DNA of 64,000 nucleotides, from contig QXEO01000143.1 in assembly GCA_007115705.1 (NCBI GenBank), positions 7,113,434-7,177,433 of the forward strand, written 5' to 3'. Under the pieces are notes generated by a model. That model was not told where the DNA came from and did no database searches. It worked only from the letters and a program-made list of their open reading frames with translations. The DNA is from Dactylis glomerata (Eukaryota > Streptophyta > Magnoliopsida > Poales > Poaceae). This document shows positions 9,897-21,900 of this stretch, piece after piece (the first letter of the stretch is position 1; each line of letters begins with the position of its first letter). The position numbers were made by a program, and so were the translations under genes.

Positions 9897-12370
9897 ATGG
9901 AGAGTTCTCCATTTGGTTTCCTATTTGGGAACACTACTACCACTGCTGCAGATGTGGATGAACCACCACCACCTGCTCAATTAGATCCTTTTAAAATACC
10001 TATGAAAATTGTTGAACGTGTTATGGATAACTGCTATTCAGGAGATGGAACTGTCCATCCGGGTGATCATTTACTCTTTATACATGAATTATGCGAGTTG
10101 TTCAAGTGTGCAGGTATTTCATCAAGCAAAGTTAAGAGGAAGCTATTCTCTTTATCACTGAAAGGCAGAGCTGAGGAGTGGTATTGGCTGCTTAAAGATG
10201 GTCCATCTATTGCATGGGAGGAAATTGTACCTCTCTTTTATTCCAAGTTTTATCCTCCAAGTGAAATTCATAAAGATCATAATCGAATATATAACTTTTG
10301 GCCTCATGATGGAGAGAGTATTGCCCAAGCGTGGGGGAGATTGAAGTTACTAATGCTCAAATGTCCCATTCATGAGCTCCCCAGTAATATTGTTATTGAT
10401 AATTTTTATGCGAGGCTTGCTCTTCATGACAAGGATTATTTGGATGATTCCTGTTTTGGATCATTTACTCATATGAAAGGAGAAGCTAAATGGGATCTTC
10501 TTGACCGTATTCAAGAAAATGCTGAAGGATGGGAGAACGAAGAAGGTAGGAGGTCAGGTATAAATTATGATTATGAATGCATTAAAACTTTTATGGGAAC
10601 CGATGACTTTCACAATGTTAGCACTGCTTATGGTCTTGATTCTCAGATACTTGCTAATTGTTTCAAGGCTTTTGCCTCTTATCTTGATGTTCCAAAGAAA
10701 GATTGGAACAAATATCATGCGCCTTATAAAGATTCTATTAGTCATATTCCTGCTACAGCTACTGAAGTTTGTACTGTTGATAGCATTTTGCCTGAACCTT
10801 ATTTCAAGAAGACGCCTTTCCCTGCTAAGGTAAAGGAGCATTCTACTTTGGTAAGTGTGTCTAATAAAAGTACTAAGAAAGCTGTAGAACCTGATGAGCA
10901 AATTACTATTAAGTCTCCTGTGGCTATAGTGAAGGACCTTGTTACTAAAGATGTTGGGGATGAACATATTATCTTTTGTGAAGATGCTACTAACATTATT
11001 TCACATCCTAGTAGGCGTAGGAAAAAAAGTGTTCCTGTTATCTCTGTCAGAATTGGCGATCATTGCTATTATGGTTTATGTGACATTGGTGCAAGTTCAA
11101 GTGCTATTCCTCTAGAGCTTTACAGAGAAATTATGCATGAGATTGGCCCTTGTGAACTTGAGGAGATTGATGTGGTTATTCAGCTTGCTAACAGAGAGAC
11201 TGTCTGGCCACTTGGTATTGTTCGAGACGTGGAAGTTTTATGCGGTAAGACCAAATATCCTACTGATTTTCTAGTACTTGGTAAGGAAGCTAGTAAAACT
11301 TGTCCTATTATTTTTGATAGACCCTTTTTGAATACTTGTGGTGCTGTGATAGATTGTAAGAAGGAGAATTTTTTTACTAAGTTTAATGGAGAATCTTATG
11401 AGTTTAATTTTTCTAAGTTTGCTAAGACTTCTTATGAAAATGAAATGCCTAATGAAAATTTTCGAGTTGAACAGCTTGCTTCTATTGCTCTTGCTCCTAA
11501 TAATGCTTTGCAGCAATTCATGGAGGACCATGAAAGTGATGTCTTCAGGGAGGAAAGAGAAGAGATTGACGATATTCTTCTTCGTCTACCACCATTGATT
11601 AAGCACAATTTACCTGTGGAGGATCTTGGTACCACTTTGCCACCTAAGGAAGATCCTGTTTTTGAATTAAAACCTTTACCTGATGATCTTAAGTATGCTT
11701 ATATAGATGATAAGAAAATATATCCTGTTATTATCAGTTCTAAACTTTCAGGAAAGGAAGAAGAAAGGTTATTAGAAGTGTTGAGGAAACACCGAGGAGC
11801 TATGGGCTATACTCTTGATGATTTAAAAGGGATTTCTCCTACTATTTGTCAGCATGCTATTAACATGGAAGAAGATGCAAAGCCAGTAGTTGAACATCAA
11901 CGCCACTTAATTCCTAAGATGAAGGAAGTGGTAAGAAATGAGGCATTGAAGCTCCTTGATGCTGGTATTATTTATCCTATTGCTGATAGTAGATGGGTTA
12001 GTCATGTTCATTGTGTTCCTAAGAAAGGAGGTATGACTGTTGTGCCTAATGAGAATAACGAGCTTATTCCTCAAAGGGTAGTAGTTGGTTATAGGATGTG
12101 CATTGATTTTAGAAAGGTAAACAAAGTTACTAAGAAAGATCATTATCCTTTTCCGTTTATAGATCAAATGCTAGAGAGGTTATCTAAGAAGACTCATTTT
12201 TGTTTTCTTGATGGTTATTCCGGTTTCTCTCAGATTGCTGTTAAAAAGCAAGATCAAGAGAAAACCACTTTTACTTGTCCTTATGGAACTTATGCTTATA
12301 GACGTATGCCGTTTGGTTTATGCAATGCTCCTGCTACTTTTCAAAGATGCATGTCTATATTTTTCATGGG
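9897..12370 (+). pseudogene. gag, aspartic protease and first half of reverse transcriptase
   Basis: Met 9897 (MESSPFGFLFG) is preferred over the upstream in-frame Met 9765, which lies inside the LTR. The gag/capsid core is around residues 30-190, with SLKGRAEEWYWLL and FYPPSEIHKDHNRIYNF; no CCHC zinc knuckle is visible. An aspartic protease active site reads LCDIGASSSAIPLELY near 11080-11130. The reverse transcriptase opens with VPKKGG and RMCIDFRKVNKVTKKDHYP and continues through FLDGYSGFSQI and YGTYAYRRMPFGLCNAPATF. The frame breaks at about 12347-12372 by a small indel just before the catalytic YxDD-equivalent, which is in the next frame. The polyprotein would form the virus-like particle and copy RNA to DNA in the cytoplasm. 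Confidence 0.9.
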
Positions 12371-13264
12371 TTTTGTGAAGAAATTGTGGAGGTTTTCATG
12401 GACGATTTTTCCGTCTATGGAACTTCTTTTGATAATTGTTTGCACAATCTTGATAAAGTTTTGCAGAGGTGTGAAGAAACTAATCTTGTTCTAAATTGGG
12501 AGAAATGCCACTTTATGGTGAATGAAGGAATTGTTCTTGGACATAAAACCTCCGAAAGAGGTATCGAAGTTGACAGAGCAAAGGTTAAAGCAATTGAGAA
12601 AATGCCTTGTCCCAGAGATGTTAAAGGTATTCATAGTATTCTTGGTCATGCTGGTTTCTATAGGAGGTTTATTAAAGATTTCTCTAAGATTTCAAAGCCT
12701 CTTACTAATCTTCTTCAAAAAGATGTACCATTTGTTTTTTATGATGATTGTAAGGAAGCTTTTTAAACTCTTAAGAAGGCTTTAACTACTGCTCCTATTG
12801 TTCAACCACCTGATTGGAATTTACCCTTTGAAATTATGTGCGATGCTAGTGATTTTGCTGTTGGTGCTGTCCTAGGACAGCGCGTAGATAATAAGTTGAA
12901 TGTTATTCACTATGCTAGTAAGACTCGTGATGCTGCTCAGATGAATTATGCTACTACTGAGAAAGAGTTTCTTGCTGTTATTTTTGCATATGATAAGTTT
13001 AGACCTTACATTGTTGATTCTAAAGTTACTATTCATACTGATCACACTGCTATTAGATATCTTATATCTAAGAAGGATGCTAAGCCTAGGCTTATTAGAT
13101 GGGTGTTGCTTTTACAAGAGTTCGATTTGCATATTGTAGATAGGAAAGGTGCTGAAAATCCTGTTGCTGACAATTTGTCTAGATTGGAAAATATTTCTTT
13201 TGATCCTATTCCTGTTAATGATAGTTTTCCAAATGAACAGTTGGCTTTGATAAATGTAACTTAA
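12371..13264 (+). pseudogene. Reverse transcriptase C-terminal half and RNase H
   Basis: Continues the polyprotein in a shifted frame. The RT catalytic motif is VFMDDFSVYG, followed by the thumb/connection segment GHKTSERGIEVDRAKVKAI and FYRRFIKDFSKISKPLTNLL. A nonsense codon TAA at 12764-12766 falls where family members continue with the connection domain. RNase H follows with CDASDFAVGAVLGQ, ATTEKEFLAVIFA and HTDHTAIRYL (acidic residues present), ending with DNLSRL. A second in-frame TAA lies at 13262-13264. Both stops look like single-base changes; the frame is otherwise open. Confidence 0.9.
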
Positions 13265-14617
13265 CGAGACCTTCCTTGGTATGCTGATTATGCTAACTTT
13301 ATTGTTTCCAAGTATTTGCCACCAACCTTTACAGCTCAGAAAAGAAGAAAATTCTTTTATGATTTGAGGCATTATTTTTGGGATGACCCACACTTATATA
13401 AAGAAGGAGTTGATGGTATTATGCGAAGATGTGTACCAGAATATGAGCAACAAGAAATATTGAGAAAATGCAATGGAAGTGCTTATGGAGGACATCATGC
13501 TGGAGATAGAACTGCACAAAAGGTTCTACAATTAGATTTTTATTGGCCAACCCTTTTTAAAGATGCTAGAAGGTGTTTTTTTTTATTTTGTGATGAATGT
13601 CAAAGAGTTGGTAATATTTCTAGACGTAATGAAATGCCTATGAATTATACTCTTGTTATTGAACCATTTGATTGTTGGGGATTTGACTTTATGGGTCCTT
13701 TTCCTCCTTCAAAAGGTTATACTCATATACTTGTTGCTGTTGATTATGTTATCAAGTGGATAGAAGCCATACCTACAAAGAGTGCCGATGCTGAGACCTT
13801 GTTAAAAATGCTTAAGGATGTTATTTTTCCTAGGTTTGGTGTGCCTAGATATCTTATGACTGATGGAGGTTCTCATTTTATTCATGGTGGTTTTAGAAAA
13901 ACTCTTGCTAGATATGACGTTAATCATAGAATTGCTTCTGTTTATCATCCCCAAACTAGTGGACAGGTAGAGCTTTCAAATAGAGAGATCAAGTCTATCT
14001 TGCGGAAGACTGTCAATAGATCTAGGAAAAACTGGGCTAGCAAGTTAAACGATGCTTTATGGGCTTATAGAACTACTTATAAGAACCCCATGGGCATGTC
14101 CCCTTACAAAATGGTTTACAGAAAAGCGTGTCATTTGCCCTTAGAATTAGAACACAAAGCTTTTTGGGCAATGAAAGAGCTTAATAGGGATTTGAAACTT
14201 GTCGGTAAGAAAAGGTTGTTAGATTTGAGTTCTTTAGATGAGTGGAGAAGCGAAGCTTATGAGAATGCCAGACTTTTCAAAGAGAAAGTCAAACAATGGA
14301 ATGATAAGAGAATTCTTAAGAGAGAGTTTCATGTTGGTGAAAAAGTTCTATTGTATAGGTCTCATCTCGGATTTTTTGCAGGAAAATTACTCTCAAAATG
14401 GGAAGGACCTTATGTTATTGAAGAGGTGTACCGCTCTGGTGCAATAAAGATTGCTTCGTTAAAAGATGACACTACACAAGTGGTGAATGGGCAAAGACTC
14501 AAACATTATATTGCTGGAGATTCTTATAATGAAGATGTTGATGTTATACAAACGGTTTCTCCGGAAGAATTCATCCAGGACAATATGCAGGAACCTGCAG
14601 AGTTCGTTTTCGAATAG
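13265..14617 (+). pseudogene. Integrase and pol C-terminus
   Basis: Same frame as the RNase H part and open to its natural stop at 14617. It has an HHCC-type zinc-binding start (GGHHAGDRTAQKVL, then CDECQRVGN) and a DDE catalytic core: GFDFMGPFPPS for the first Asp, LMTDGGSHFIHGGF for the second, and SGQVELSNREIKSIL for the Glu. A basic C-terminal segment follows, with LLYRSHLGFFAGKLLSKWEGPYVI. Integrase would insert the cDNA into chromosomes. The domain is intact but cannot be made as a full polyprotein because of the upstream frameshift and stops. Confidence 0.9.
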
Positions 14618-14734
14618 GTAATAGTTCTAGTCAGAAAAGATTCGCGTTATACTTTTTTAGTTATATTTTTATTGTTTTTGTTAAATATGAAAAATCACAA
14701 GACGGAAACGGGAAGGAGAAGGAGTCCGGTGTGT

Positions 14735-14863
14735 CCTCACACATTGGGGGGGCGCGGGCCCACTCCAGGCCGCGCCCACCTATTGTGTGAGCACCTCGGA
14801 GCTCGTTTCCGTCCCGGTTTCCTCCTGTGACTTGGTTTTGATGTTTAATTTTTGCCTATATAA
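14735..14863 (+). promoter_or_regulatory. Internal promoter-like module before the accessory ORF
   Basis: 14735-14796 (cctcacacattgggg...cctattgtgtgag) repeats the GC-rich inverted repeat of the LTRs. A TATA box, CTATATAACCCCCCGG, follows with the TATA core at 14857-14863, about 100 bp upstream of the ATG at 14959. The LTR at 32247-34002 has the same layout: inverted repeat, then CCTATAAAGACCCCCC. This argues for an LTR-derived promoter driving the accessory ORF separately from gag-pol. The promoter role is inference. Confidence 0.5.
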
Positions 14864-14958
14864 CCCCCCGGATTGCCCGAGGTCTGTATATCTTTTTCTC
14901 GTCGTGTTTTCATTTCGAGCTGTTTCTGTCATGAGTTGATCTCAGTTTTGGGAGCATC

Positions 14959-15459
14959 ATGGACTCTGCAAGCAATGACAAGGAGAACTCTCTTGCGGAC
15001 ACCATTAATTCGTACATGAGGGAGTTGAAGATGCATCTGAAGGAGTTGTCACTCAAGGATGGGAAGTTGCAGATAGAATATGTCCAAGGCCCTATAGGAG
15101 AAGGGAGTCTCGAAGCCAGGATGGAAGCGCTGGAACAAGAAGTTTTTAAATATAAGAAGATGGCAGAACGCGAGGTGGACATCATTTATAGGATAAATCA
15201 AGAGCTCATCTCCAAGTACAAGAAAGAGACTACAGAGCTCTGGAACAATGTCTTGTCACTCCATGAGACCACCAACAAATTACAAGCACAACTCTACGAC
15301 TTGCAGAACCAAAACTGTGAGTATGAAGCTAGGTTTAAACAAATGAGTGCTGCTGCCAGTTTCAGGATATTGGAGACCGAGACATCCTTCCTTGATGGGA
15401 AACCTTTGCCTTGGAAGTTTGATGATGATAAGGACTCACCTCCACTGCCGAAGGAGTAA
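14959..15459 (+). CDS. Accessory coiled-coil ORF downstream of pol (166 aa)
   Basis: Intact ORF from ATG 14959 (MDSASNDKENSL) to the stop at 15459. It is highly charged, rich in Glu/Lys/Leu/Gln, and predicted helical: LKMHLKELSLKDGKLQIEYV, then MEALEQEVFKYKKMAEREVD, then heptad-like NKLQAQLYDLQNQNCEYEAR. There is no signal peptide or membrane segment, so despite its env-like position it does not look like an envelope protein. Similar short ORFs are, as far as I recall, common after pol in related Triticeae elements; their function is unknown. It has stayed open while pol acquired one frameshift and two stops, and it sits behind its own TATA-like sequence. Confidence 0.65.
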   Translation: MDSASNDKENSLADTINSYMRELKMHLKELSLKDGKLQIEYVQGPIGEGSLEARMEALEQEVFKYKKMAEREVDIIYRINQELISKYKKETTELWNNVLSLHETTNKLQAQLYDLQNQNCEYEARFKQMSAAASFRILETETSFLDGKPLPWKFDDDKDSPPLPKE

Positions 15460-15657
15460 ATCGTCATTGGTATTGGCATCCCCTTGGCTTGTTCCAAGCT
15501 TGGGGGAGTGCGGCGGTATCACATCATTATCTTTTACTCATTTACTTTTCAAGTAGAGTCATATCATGAATAGAGAAGTTATCTTATAGAATAGTTTGCA
15601 GTGTGGAAGTATCCTCCTTAGTTGGTTATCTATGTATCCCTTGGTGTGAGTTGCGGT

Positions 15658-17203
15658 CACTAGTGGAAAAAAGGCTATTGGTGGCGCACCATTTTGGTCT
15701 ATGCGTGGCGCATATGGGATGCGCCACCAATGCCACGCCACTACTAACAGTTTATGCGTGGCGTATCTCAAAATGCGCCACGCATAATTTGCCTATGCGT
15801 GGCGCATACTGCTATATGCGCCACTAGTAGCATTTGAAAATTCAAAAAAATTCAAAAAAAATTTAAAATCGAAAAAAATCATTTTTTTTTGAAAATCATA
15901 AAAATCGAAATAATGTGAAAAAACTATTTTATTTCAATTTTTTGAGGATTTTATCACATGAGGAACATTTTCAAATCACACCAAATTTCTTGACTTCCCG
16001 CTAGGTCACCCATCCTTAGACTACTCTGGCTGAGCACATGAGCTATCTCTAACCTACCCAAGTTCTTATTGATATTACTATCATATCAATCCTCTTAAGG
16101 CCTGTGTGTGCTTGTGTGTATATGTGTGTGTATGTGCATATATGTGTGTATATATGTGTATATGTGTATATATATTATGTATATATGTGTATATGTGTGT
16201 ATATATGTGTATGTATGTCCACGTATATGTGCGTATATGTGTGTATATATGTGCGTATATGTGCGTATATGTGTGTGTATGTGTGCGTATATGTGCGTAT
16301 ATGTGTATGTATGTGTGCATATATGTGCATATATGTGTGTATATGTGTATGTATGTCCACGTATATGTGCATATATGTGTGTGTATATGTGCGTATATGT
16401 GCGTATATGTGCGTATATGTGTATATATGTGTGTATGTGTGTATATATGTATGCATGTGTGCATATATATGTGCGTATATATGCGTTTATGTGCGTATAT
16501 GTGTATGTATGTGTGCGTATATGTGTGTATATGTATGTGTATGTGTGCATATATGTATGTGTATGTGTGTATATGTGTATATATGTATGTATATGTGTGT
16601 ATATATCTGCATATGTGCTATATGTGTGTATATATAACTAATCCAAAAGTTTAATCCAATATAAATTTTGATCTAAAAATAAAAATAAAAAAATTGAAAA
16701 TATAAAAGTGCGAAAAAGTCTATTTTCCCTTTTGAATTTTGAGATCACATAACATAACTAAATCTGATTTTTTGAATTTTTTCAAACCTTTTATCATTTT
16801 ATTTTATTTTTTAAAAGACTAAAAAGGCGACCCACAGGGGGGGGGGTGGCGGGTGAAAAAAATTCCCGCCAGTTATGCGTGGCACATATTGTATATGCGC
16901 GTATATGGGCCATTGATATTTGAGTTATCAGTGGCGCATATTGCTATATGCGCCACTAATAGGTCAAATATGCGTGGCGCATATAGCAAATGCGCCATTG
17001 ATAAGGCAAGATATTTTGTCAACAACTCTTCTAGTGGGTCCCACATGAATATTGGTGGCGCATTTTGAGCAATATGCGCCACTAGTAAAAAAAATATCAG
17101 TGGAGCATATTTAAAAATGCGCCACTAGTAAATACTAGTGGAGCATATTGAATAATATGCTCCACTAGTAAAATATCTATCTATAAGCCTTTTCCCACTA
17201 GTG
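15658..17203. mobile_element. Non-autonomous CACTA element (TSD ggt)
   Basis: It starts cactagtggaaaaaaggcta and ends agccttttcccactagtg, perfect CACTA-type inverted termini, with 3-bp target duplication ggt at 15655-15657 and 17204-17206. Subterminal regions carry many copies, in both orientations, of a roughly 15-bp motif (tatgcgtggcgcata / gtggcgcat...), the presumed transposase-binding repeats. There is no transposase ORF. It sits in the 3' non-coding region of the Athila-type element. Confidence 0.95.
16101..16635. repeat. TG/TA alternating purine-pyrimidine microsatellite tract
   Basis: About 530 bp made almost entirely of tatgtgtg, tatatg and gcgtata variants, i.e. alternating purine-pyrimidine with scarcely any other sequence. 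Open frames on both strands (repeating Cys-Val-Tyr-Met or Thr-His-Ile-Tyr) are composition artefacts. The tract lies inside the CACTA element and may adopt Z-DNA or slip during replication. Confidence 0.95.
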
Positions 17204-17206
17204 GGT

Positions 17207-18697
17207 AATGAAATATTAATGAGAAGTTTTATCATTTACTTTCCGCACGCTTTATTATAGTTTGCAATGTTTCTTATATGATTAGTTTTGTTGATTAGTA
17301 TTGGTATCACTTTGGGAGCATGAGTAAATTTAGTTGGTTTTGGCAAACTTAGCTTGGTCAGTAGCAACATTACCTTGAGGTTTGAGTGGAAAAGAAGAAA
17401 GAAGTGCGTGTAGTTACATCACTTCAGTTTTCCTTCATGATTGGCTTATAAGCAATATTATTCTCAAAGTTAAAATTGTTGTACCTTCAAGGAAGTTTGC
17501 ATAATTATTCCTATTATATGTATGTTTGTTTGTTTCATGCAACTCGTGTGCTTGCTACCTAGCCTTGCTAGCCAAAAACCTGTACTGAGAGGGAATACTT
17601 CTCGTGCATCCAACTCCCAAAAACCAAGTTACTTACAAAGAGTCCACTATAAATTCCTATGCATGGTATTTCAAGCCATTCCAAGTAAATTTTCATGTGC
17701 TACCTTTCAAAAACCTTCAAATACTTCTCATTTTGTGCCACTGTTTTTAGCTCATGAGGACGTAGTGGATGGGTTTATTGTCTTCCATACTAAATTAAGT
17801 ACCCCTCGACTAGGCAGCTTCATCTGCTCGTCATTAATTTTGCAAGGGAGCTGGTCAGACCATTGTAATCTCAAAAAGAAAGAAAGAAAAAGGCACTCCT
17901 CCATGGTATGTGAAAGTTGGTTGGCACCCGATGGAATCGGTTAGCCATGGTTTGAGAAAGGAAAAGGTGGGGAGGAGTGCAAAGTTATAAAAGAGCACCA
18001 ATGTGCCAATTAATCAACATCTCGGAACCGCTCTCACTTGTTTAGTATGGAAGATATCAAGAACTCCGTTGCTAGTCGTTGACAAAAGCAACCACCTCTC
18101 AAAATAACTTTTACCTTTGTTTTATAAATGAAAAGCTCTAGCACATGTTTAATCCCTGCTTCCCTCTGCGAAGGGCCTGTCTTTTACTTTTATGTTGAGT
18201 TAACCTATTCCCTTCTATCTCAAGCAAGCATTTGAGTTGTTATGTTTCACTCATCCATATGTTGATCCGTTTAATCATGTTTACTAACTTCTTTTGTTTA
18301 GTATAATGCTTTTATCTGAAGGAATATATCTTTGAAAGCTTTCTATGATTGCAAAAAGTTTGTTTCATTGAGCATATGGTTTTTGCTATATTAGCTCTGT
18401 TTTAAAAGGCTCCGTTGAAAAGCAAGTTTAGTTTATTCATTGTTCTTTAACCAAGAACTAAGGTTTGCCATCACCAGTTATAGTTTACCTTGTGCATCTT
18501 TATTTGTGATTCCCTCTTACTTATTGCAAGTCTACATCATATAAAGGGAAGTTATTGTCTACTATAATTTGTGCCTTGGTGAATGTGATGCTTCTTGTCT
18601 GTATTTTTATTATCGACACTTCACTCCATAAACCTGTGGTCATGTTTATCGAGTTTAGTTTTTGCTTGGGGACAAGCGAGGTCTAAGCTTGGGGGGT
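17207..18697 (+). other. 3' non-coding region and polypurine tract of the Athila-type element
   Basis: No supported gene; the frame at 17522-17944 has no recognisable domain. The polypurine tract aagcttggggggt at about 18685-18697 abuts the 3' LTR and would prime plus-strand synthesis. Long non-coding 3' regions are usual in this group. Confidence 0.75.
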
Positions 18698-18997
18698 TGA
18701 TACGTCCATTTTTCATCACTATTTTGTATCATAATTTATTGTTATTCATTGATATATTCACATTTAGAGATGATACTTATGTTGTTTCCTCTGTTTTTAC
18801 ATGTTTGATGATCATTGGAGGATTTACTGCTGGAGTCAGGATTCTGCTGGAAAAAGGACTATCAAGACACCATATTTCGGAATATCAGGAAATTCCAGAA
18901 AAATACTGAAAAATTATATTTTGCCAGAAGACTGAAGAGGCTAGAAGGAGGAGGCGAGAGGAGCCACAGGGCAGGCATACACACAGGGGGCGCGGGC
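18698..18997 (+). repeat. 3' LTR of the Athila-type element, first segment
   Basis: Starts TGATACGTCC at 18698 and matches 8154-8560 without the MITE. It is broken inside the GC-rich inverted repeat by the element at 18998-26683, continues at 26689-26805, is broken again by the element at 26806-34002, and finishes at 34008-35104. Confidence 0.9.
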
Positions 18998-21900
18998 TGT
19001 GACGCCCCAAAACCGACACCTTGCAGATGATAGCGAACACGCCACAATCTACACGATGTCGCTTTGGAAACGCACCACCAGGCGCCTCGTGCACGTTGGA
19101 GCGTGCACGTGATGCGGGTGGAATCGAGTAGCAACAGTTACACAAGTTCACGATGGAACCCACAAAAGAATATATAATAACCACAAAGACTCCACGAGTC
19201 AAGAATCCAAATATACAATTCAAATATTCAAATCATACATAAAGCAAAATAGTATCCGAGTACGGACAAGAATACAAATGGGCCTAAGAGGCCTGAAGAT
19301 AAACGATGGCGTCCAAACCCTGCCCAGGCCAAGCCGGAAGGGTAACCTTGCTAACATCGTCGCTCCCATACCTGTGAACAGCGTCGGGCCAAAGGTTGCC
19401 GAACAAGGAGGGAGAAAGAGAAAAAGGAAAAAAAAACGAGGGTGAGTACCGAGGCACGTACTCGCGAGACTGGAATTCAGCTGTGCTCGCCTACAAGCTA
19501 TATGGTGGACTTAGCGGCAACAAAAGATTCATACTACAGAGACACACTATAACTTTCGTCTAAATAGATTGAGATAAGAGAGCGCATAAAGAACCAACTA
19601 GAAACTAACACCAAACATAACCCAGCCGATGAATCACCTCCTCGTGACCAAACGAAGAAGCAAGTATCAAGGGCACTCACACGGTTACCAAGTTTTATTG
19701 CAGGTTTATTGTTGTAGTTGTGCTAGCTTACTACACAAGTTTATTAATGTTGAAATAGCAGGTGCAAGTTGTTCTATGATCGAGTAGTACAGCTCCAAGT
19801 CGTCCATAACCGCGGACACGGCTTTTCGAAAAGATTTAACCCTGCAGGGGTGCCCAAATGTACCCACACGTTCGATCAATCCTTCTGGCAAATCTCGCAC
19901 CCTTAATAAAAACAGGTGCGCCATTAGGATAGTCACGACTCGCACTCTCCTTCACTACAAACAAGTCCAGGAAGCCACCTAACTAAGTTTAACCCGCTCG
20001 AGAGTCCGGCCGAATCTCTGAGACGGACCTAGTTGTTGCGTGCACGGCTTCAGAGGCCCGACTCCACCCACGGGAGACGACCCGCTTCAGCATGCGGTAA
20101 ACGCTCACGCCGCAAACCTATGCGTGCATGCAGAAAACAAACAAGGGGTTACAAGGCACCCACGGCTTCCCCCAAAGTAAATCGAACCATAAGATACAAG
20201 AGCTGCATGCACGCAAGAACCAAATGGAAAACCTCAAACTAGTTGTGGCCACTGGACAAGTGTGTAGATTCCGGCAGTGATCGAGGGGAGGCCCGTAAAC
20301 GTACCCACGTCTGGTTAGAGCGCTCAGTCTCAGAACAGTTCATGCGATCTCGGGGTCCTAGGGGACACAAGTGAGCCGTCGGAAAACTGGCAAAAAAATG
20401 ACTCACCGATGCCTCTGCTTAATTCAATTTTAAGTATTAACATTAAAGTAAGTCATGATTATCTCCAACAATATATCTATAAAGTAGAGCATGTGATAAC
20501 TTTCCCAACCCAAAAAGATAAAACAACTCAAACAACCTGAAGATGCCTACGACTCGCAGGGCCAACTCAAACAACAAGCACACGGTTAATAGGATGTATG
20601 AAAGGTTCTATGGCTTTGCTTTGGATAAATAGGTGGATAGGACACGTGACTCGAACAAAGCATCGCGACACAAGGCTAGAATATAGAGCTTGCGAGAGCA
20701 AAAATGTTAAATGGGTAGAGAGAAAAGGGCTCGCCTGAAAAGAAGGTCGAAGAACACCCGAAGAACTTGTCGTTGCTCACATCACCACGAAGCGTCCTAT
20801 CCGAGAAGAAGCAAATCGCTACAACAAACAACGGATGCAACATTTACTACTACGGCAAAAGAATCGGCATGATCATGTGAAGCATGTATGCATGACATGG
20901 CAATTATGATGCAATGCAACTTATCTCAAAATTAAGCGGAACCGAAATTCCAACACACACATATATGGTTAAAGTTGTTTTACTACACGACAATTTTAAT
21001 GTTAATTAATCCTGGCAAAACAAGATATGGGTTATCTACACAAAATTAAATAGAACCGGGACACAATATAGCATTCCCGCATGTTCCATATTTAATTATT
21101 AGATGATACCTATAAATCCCCAAAGATAATATGCAATGATATATGAATGATTTTGCATATAAAAGATAGATATTTAAGAACATATAGGCTTAGACAGGGA
21201 CTCACGGTCTGAATCGGAGAGATGAGCTCGGATTGAAATTGAAGTAGCGGAAGAAGCAACGTCATGAAAATAGTCGCATCGCCGCCCTCTTTGTGCTCCC
21301 AGATCTTGTTGAAGTAGTAGTCGTGCATAGAAGATAGCGGTCGCGCTGGACTGATCAAGCGGTACCAAAGTCAATGAAGCGGGGCAAAACTGTGTCCGAT
21401 GGCAAACACCGGATATAAATGGAAGCCAAACCCTTGAGAGCATTTTATCGAACACGTTGCGGGCAGACCAATAGACTGACGAAGACAGGGCAGTAAGATG
21501 GCCAAAACAAACAACCTGCAAGCGGCCAAGATAAGCATACGGCGAGGTACACTAGAGAGATGAAACCAGCTAGCACACAAGGAGCTTGATTTATTCGTGT
21601 ATGTATTCAGATATGAGCAGCACACTTCCCAGGCTAGTGTATGGAATCGAGAGTTGTGCATCGTTGCTAGCTGAAATTGGACAAGGCAAGTATTAAGTGG
21701 TGCAGCTGCGTGCGGCTGACGCTGCAGATAATGGAGCGCTGATCATGCGGAGCTTACTGATTTGTTTTCGACCACAAGAAACAAAGCGGCGCTCGTACTA
21801 GCAAAGGTTGGTGTCGAGGATGCGGTGGAAGCAAGGCGAGGGACCTGGGCGCTGGCGATGCGGGAGGTGGAGAAGGTACGGAGACCAAGGCCCCTGGTCG

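Noticed and set aside
16104..16654. Long overlapping ORFs on both strands (up to 182 codons).
   Set aside because: They translate the TG/TA microsatellite (repeating Cys-Val-Tyr-Met or Thr-His-Ile-Tyr) and exist in several frames at once.
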